14,623 nt of DNA from Lactobacillaceae bacterium (lineage in GTDB: Bacteria; Bacillota; Bacilli; Lactobacillales; Lactobacillaceae). The stretch lies in assembly GCA_031261865.1 (NCBI GenBank), contig JAISIV010000005.1:1-14623 (forward strand), written 5' to 3'. The position numbers and the translations under genes were made by a program. This document shows, piece after piece, positions 12,834 through 14,623 of the stretch. Within the stretch, counting starts at the first letter, position 1. Each line of letters opens with the position of its first letter. The notes beneath the pieces are model-generated. The model was not told the DNA's origin. It saw only the letters and a list, made by a program, of their open reading frames with translations, and searched no databases.

Positions 12834-14623
12834 TTGAATTTTAATTCCTCATTTACGGCCTTTAAATATTTAGTAATTTCTTGAATACTTGTGGCCACAT
12901 CATCGTTTGAAATTGCGGTAATGACGAATTGATCATTCGTCGCATTAACTTTTGCCTTGTATTTTAGGTGATCTAGTAATTCAAACACTTTTTCTCCCGT
13001 CAACACGCCCGTAACTACACGATCGAACGTAATGCGGTATTCTTTGTTGGTTTGCCTAATATTGACAACATTAGAGGCATCGGCAATATTTTTCAGTTCC
13101 ATCAAAGTAAATAGATTTGTGACCTCAACTGGATACTCTCCAAAACGATCAACTAAATCATTTTTTGCTTCTGTAGTCTGCTCATCAGTTTTGGATTGAC
13201 GAATACGTTGATACATTTCCATTTTTTGCCCAGAATCTGGAATATATGAATCAGGAATAAAGGCTTGAATGGAAATAACTAATTCGGCATTTGTTTTTGG
13301 ACGCATCTTCTGCTTATTTTGTTTAGCGTTGACAGCGTCACTTAACATCTCTTGGAATAATTCATATCCAACTGAATTAATAAATCCGTGTTGCTGTTTA
13401 CCTAATAAATCACCCGCGCCACGAATCGATAAATCGCGCATTGCCAATTTAAAACCAGAACCTAATTCAGTGAAATCCCGGATAGCTTCGAGGCGTTTTT
13501 GTGCGTCCTCGTTGGGTTGTTTATCAGCCGGGTAAGTGAAATATGAATACGCTAATCTGTTTGAACGACCAATACGGCCGCGGAGTTGATAAAGAGATGA
13601 CAAACCAAAATTCTGCGCGTTTTCAACAATTAATGTATTGGCGTTTGGAATGTCAACTCCCGTTTCAATGATGGTTGTCGTAACTAAAACATCATAAACG
13701 CCATCTAAGAAATCCATCAAAACATTTTCAACTTGGTTTTCAGCCATTTGTCCATGAATATAACCAACATTAGCTCCAGAAACTAAAGCTTGGATATTAG
13801 CTACGGTTGATTCGATATCGATAACTTTGTTGTGGACAAAAAATGTTTGTCCACCACGCGCCATTTCTTTTTCAATTGCATCAACAATAACTGGCCAATT
13901 ATTTTCCAAAACATAGGTTTGAATTGGGAAACGGTTGGCAGGCGGGGTTTCGAGGACCGATAAATCACGAGCACCGACTAGAGCCATATTTAAAGTTCGA
14001 GGAATAGGGGTTGCCGTAAGTGTCAACACATCGACATTATTACGCATCTGTTTAATCCGTTCTTTATGTTTGACTCCGAATCTTTGTTCTTCATCAATAA
14101 TTAAGAGGCCTAAATCCTTAAATTCAACATCTTTTGAAAGCAGACGGTGAGTCCCGATTACGATGTCGACTTCATGGTTTTTAGCTCTTGTAGCAATTTT
14201 TTTATTTTCCGAAGGAGTGTTGAATCGACTCATTACGGCAATTCTAACTTCCGGAAAATCTGCGAACCGGTCAGTAAGAGTTTGAAAATGTTGTTGGGCG
14301 AGAATAGTTGTCGGCGCCAGAAAAGCGACTTGTTTATGATCGTTGACTGCTTTAAAAGCCGCCCGCATCGCCACTTCAGTTTTACCAAAGCCGACATCGC
14401 CAACCAACAGGCGATCCATTGGCTTTTCTTTTTCCATATCGGCTTTAATTTCCCGAATTGATTGAATCTGATCATCAGTTTCTGCATAGGGAAAATCGTC
14501 ATCAAAATTTCTCTGAGCATCCCCGTCCGGAGAAAAGGCGAACCCTTTTTCAGCCGCGCGTTGGGCATACAATTCAATTAATTCATCAGCAATATCCTCA
14601 ATGCTTGCCGAAATCTTCCGTTT
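12830..14623 (-). CDS. mfd: Transcription-repair coupling factor Mfd (partial, N-terminal half outside window)
   Basis: The reading frame is open to the right edge: 597 C-terminal residues are visible, starting KRKISASIEDIADELIE, out of about 1150-1180 in the family. Mfd removes RNA polymerase stalled at DNA lesions and recruits UvrA. The translocase motor shows Walker A GDVGFGKTE (visible residues 75-83), the DEEQ box LIIDEEQRFGVKHKERIK (about 174-191), motif III TATPIPRTLN, and motif VI QLRGRIGRS (346-354). The Mfd-specific TRG region is GSGFKLAMRDLSIRGAGDLL. The C-terminal regulatory TRCF domain (about 450-597) follows. The UvrA- and polymerase-binding domains are cut off. There are no frameshifts in the visible part. 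The stop overlaps the rqcP start by ATGA. Confidence 0.98.
   Translation of the reverse strand, partial: KRKISASIEDIADELIELYAQRAAEKGFAFSPDGDAQRNFDDDFPYAETDDQIQSIREIKADMEKEKPMDRLLVGDVGFGKTEVAMRAAFKAVNDHKQVAFLAPTTILAQQHFQTLTDRFADFPEVRIAVMSRFNTPSENKKIATRAKNHEVDIVIGTHRLLSKDVEFKDLGLLIIDEEQRFGVKHKERIKQMRNNVDVLTLTATPIPRTLNMALVGARDLSVLETPPANRFPIQTYVLENNWPVIVDAIEKEMARGGQTFFVHNKVIDIESTVANIQALVSGANVGYIHGQMAENQVENVLMDFLDGVYDVLVTTTIIETGVDIPNANTLIVENAQNFGLSSLYQLRGRIGRSNRLAYSYFTYPADKQPNEDAQKRLEAIRDFTELGSGFKLAMRDLSIRGAGDLLGKQQHGFINSVGYELFQEMLSDAVNAKQNKQKMRPKTNAELVISIQAFIPDSYIPDSGQKMEMYQRIRQSKTDEQTTEAKNDLVDRFGEYPVEVTNLFTLMELKNIADASNVVNIRQTNKEYRITFDRVVTGVLTGEKVFELLDHLKYKAKVNATNDQFVITAISNDDVATSIQEITKYLKAVNEELKFK

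Noticed and set aside
14233..14577. 114-codon minus-strand ORF within mfd
   Set aside because: It is an alternative frame of the strongly conserved Mfd motor domain, with no features of its own.

Overview
The window reads as chromosomal DNA of a low-GC Gram-positive of the Lactobacillales, most likely Lactobacillaceae. The support is the housekeeping order mfd - rqcP - divIC - tilS - hpt - ftsH - hslO - lysS, a KxYKxGKxW-type surface-protein signal peptide, and strong rho-independent terminators. I cannot name the genus. Every gene I can support is on the minus strand, so transcription runs from high to low coordinates.

Right part (about 14623 down to 5813): a compact housekeeping run. A 5'-truncated mfd (transcription-repair helicase) overlaps rqcP (ribosome quality control) by ATGA. 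After a 97-bp gap comes divIC (septum protein), which overlaps tilS (tRNA-Ile lysidine synthetase) by TAATG. Then come hpt (purine salvage) and ftsH (membrane protease), which begins directly after the hpt stop. ftsH ends in a terminator. A 31-codon ORF for a one-helix membrane peptide follows, with a very good ribosome binding site and its own terminator. After that come hslO (Hsp33) and, 5 bp later, lysS with a terminator. yabR and dusB, which often sit in this cluster in relatives, are absent.

Left part (about 5661 down to 1): an accessory block of surface and secreted functions. It starts with a serine-rich surface protein with a KxYKxGKxW-type signal and a non-canonical C-terminal anchor. 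A CatB-like hexapeptide acetyltransferase is translationally coupled to it by TAATG. Next is a secreted ADP-ribosyltransferase with the R / STS / ExE triad, bracketed by terminators. Then comes a secreted, C-terminally membrane-tethered matrixin-like zinc metalloprotease, and finally a membrane acyltransferase (type 3) cut by the left edge. Together these look like a host- or neighbour-interaction island downstream of lysS.

The most unusual signals are three. First, cysteine is almost absent: I find none in 13 of the 14 gene products (about 4,340 residues), and three in the metalloprotease. Second, Hsp33, normally switched on by oxidation of four zinc-binding cysteines, has no cysteine at all. 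Third, there is an ADP-ribosyltransferase exotoxin in what looks like a lactic acid bacterium. The 31-aa membrane peptide with its flanking 14-bp inverted repeat is a further candidate for an undescribed element.
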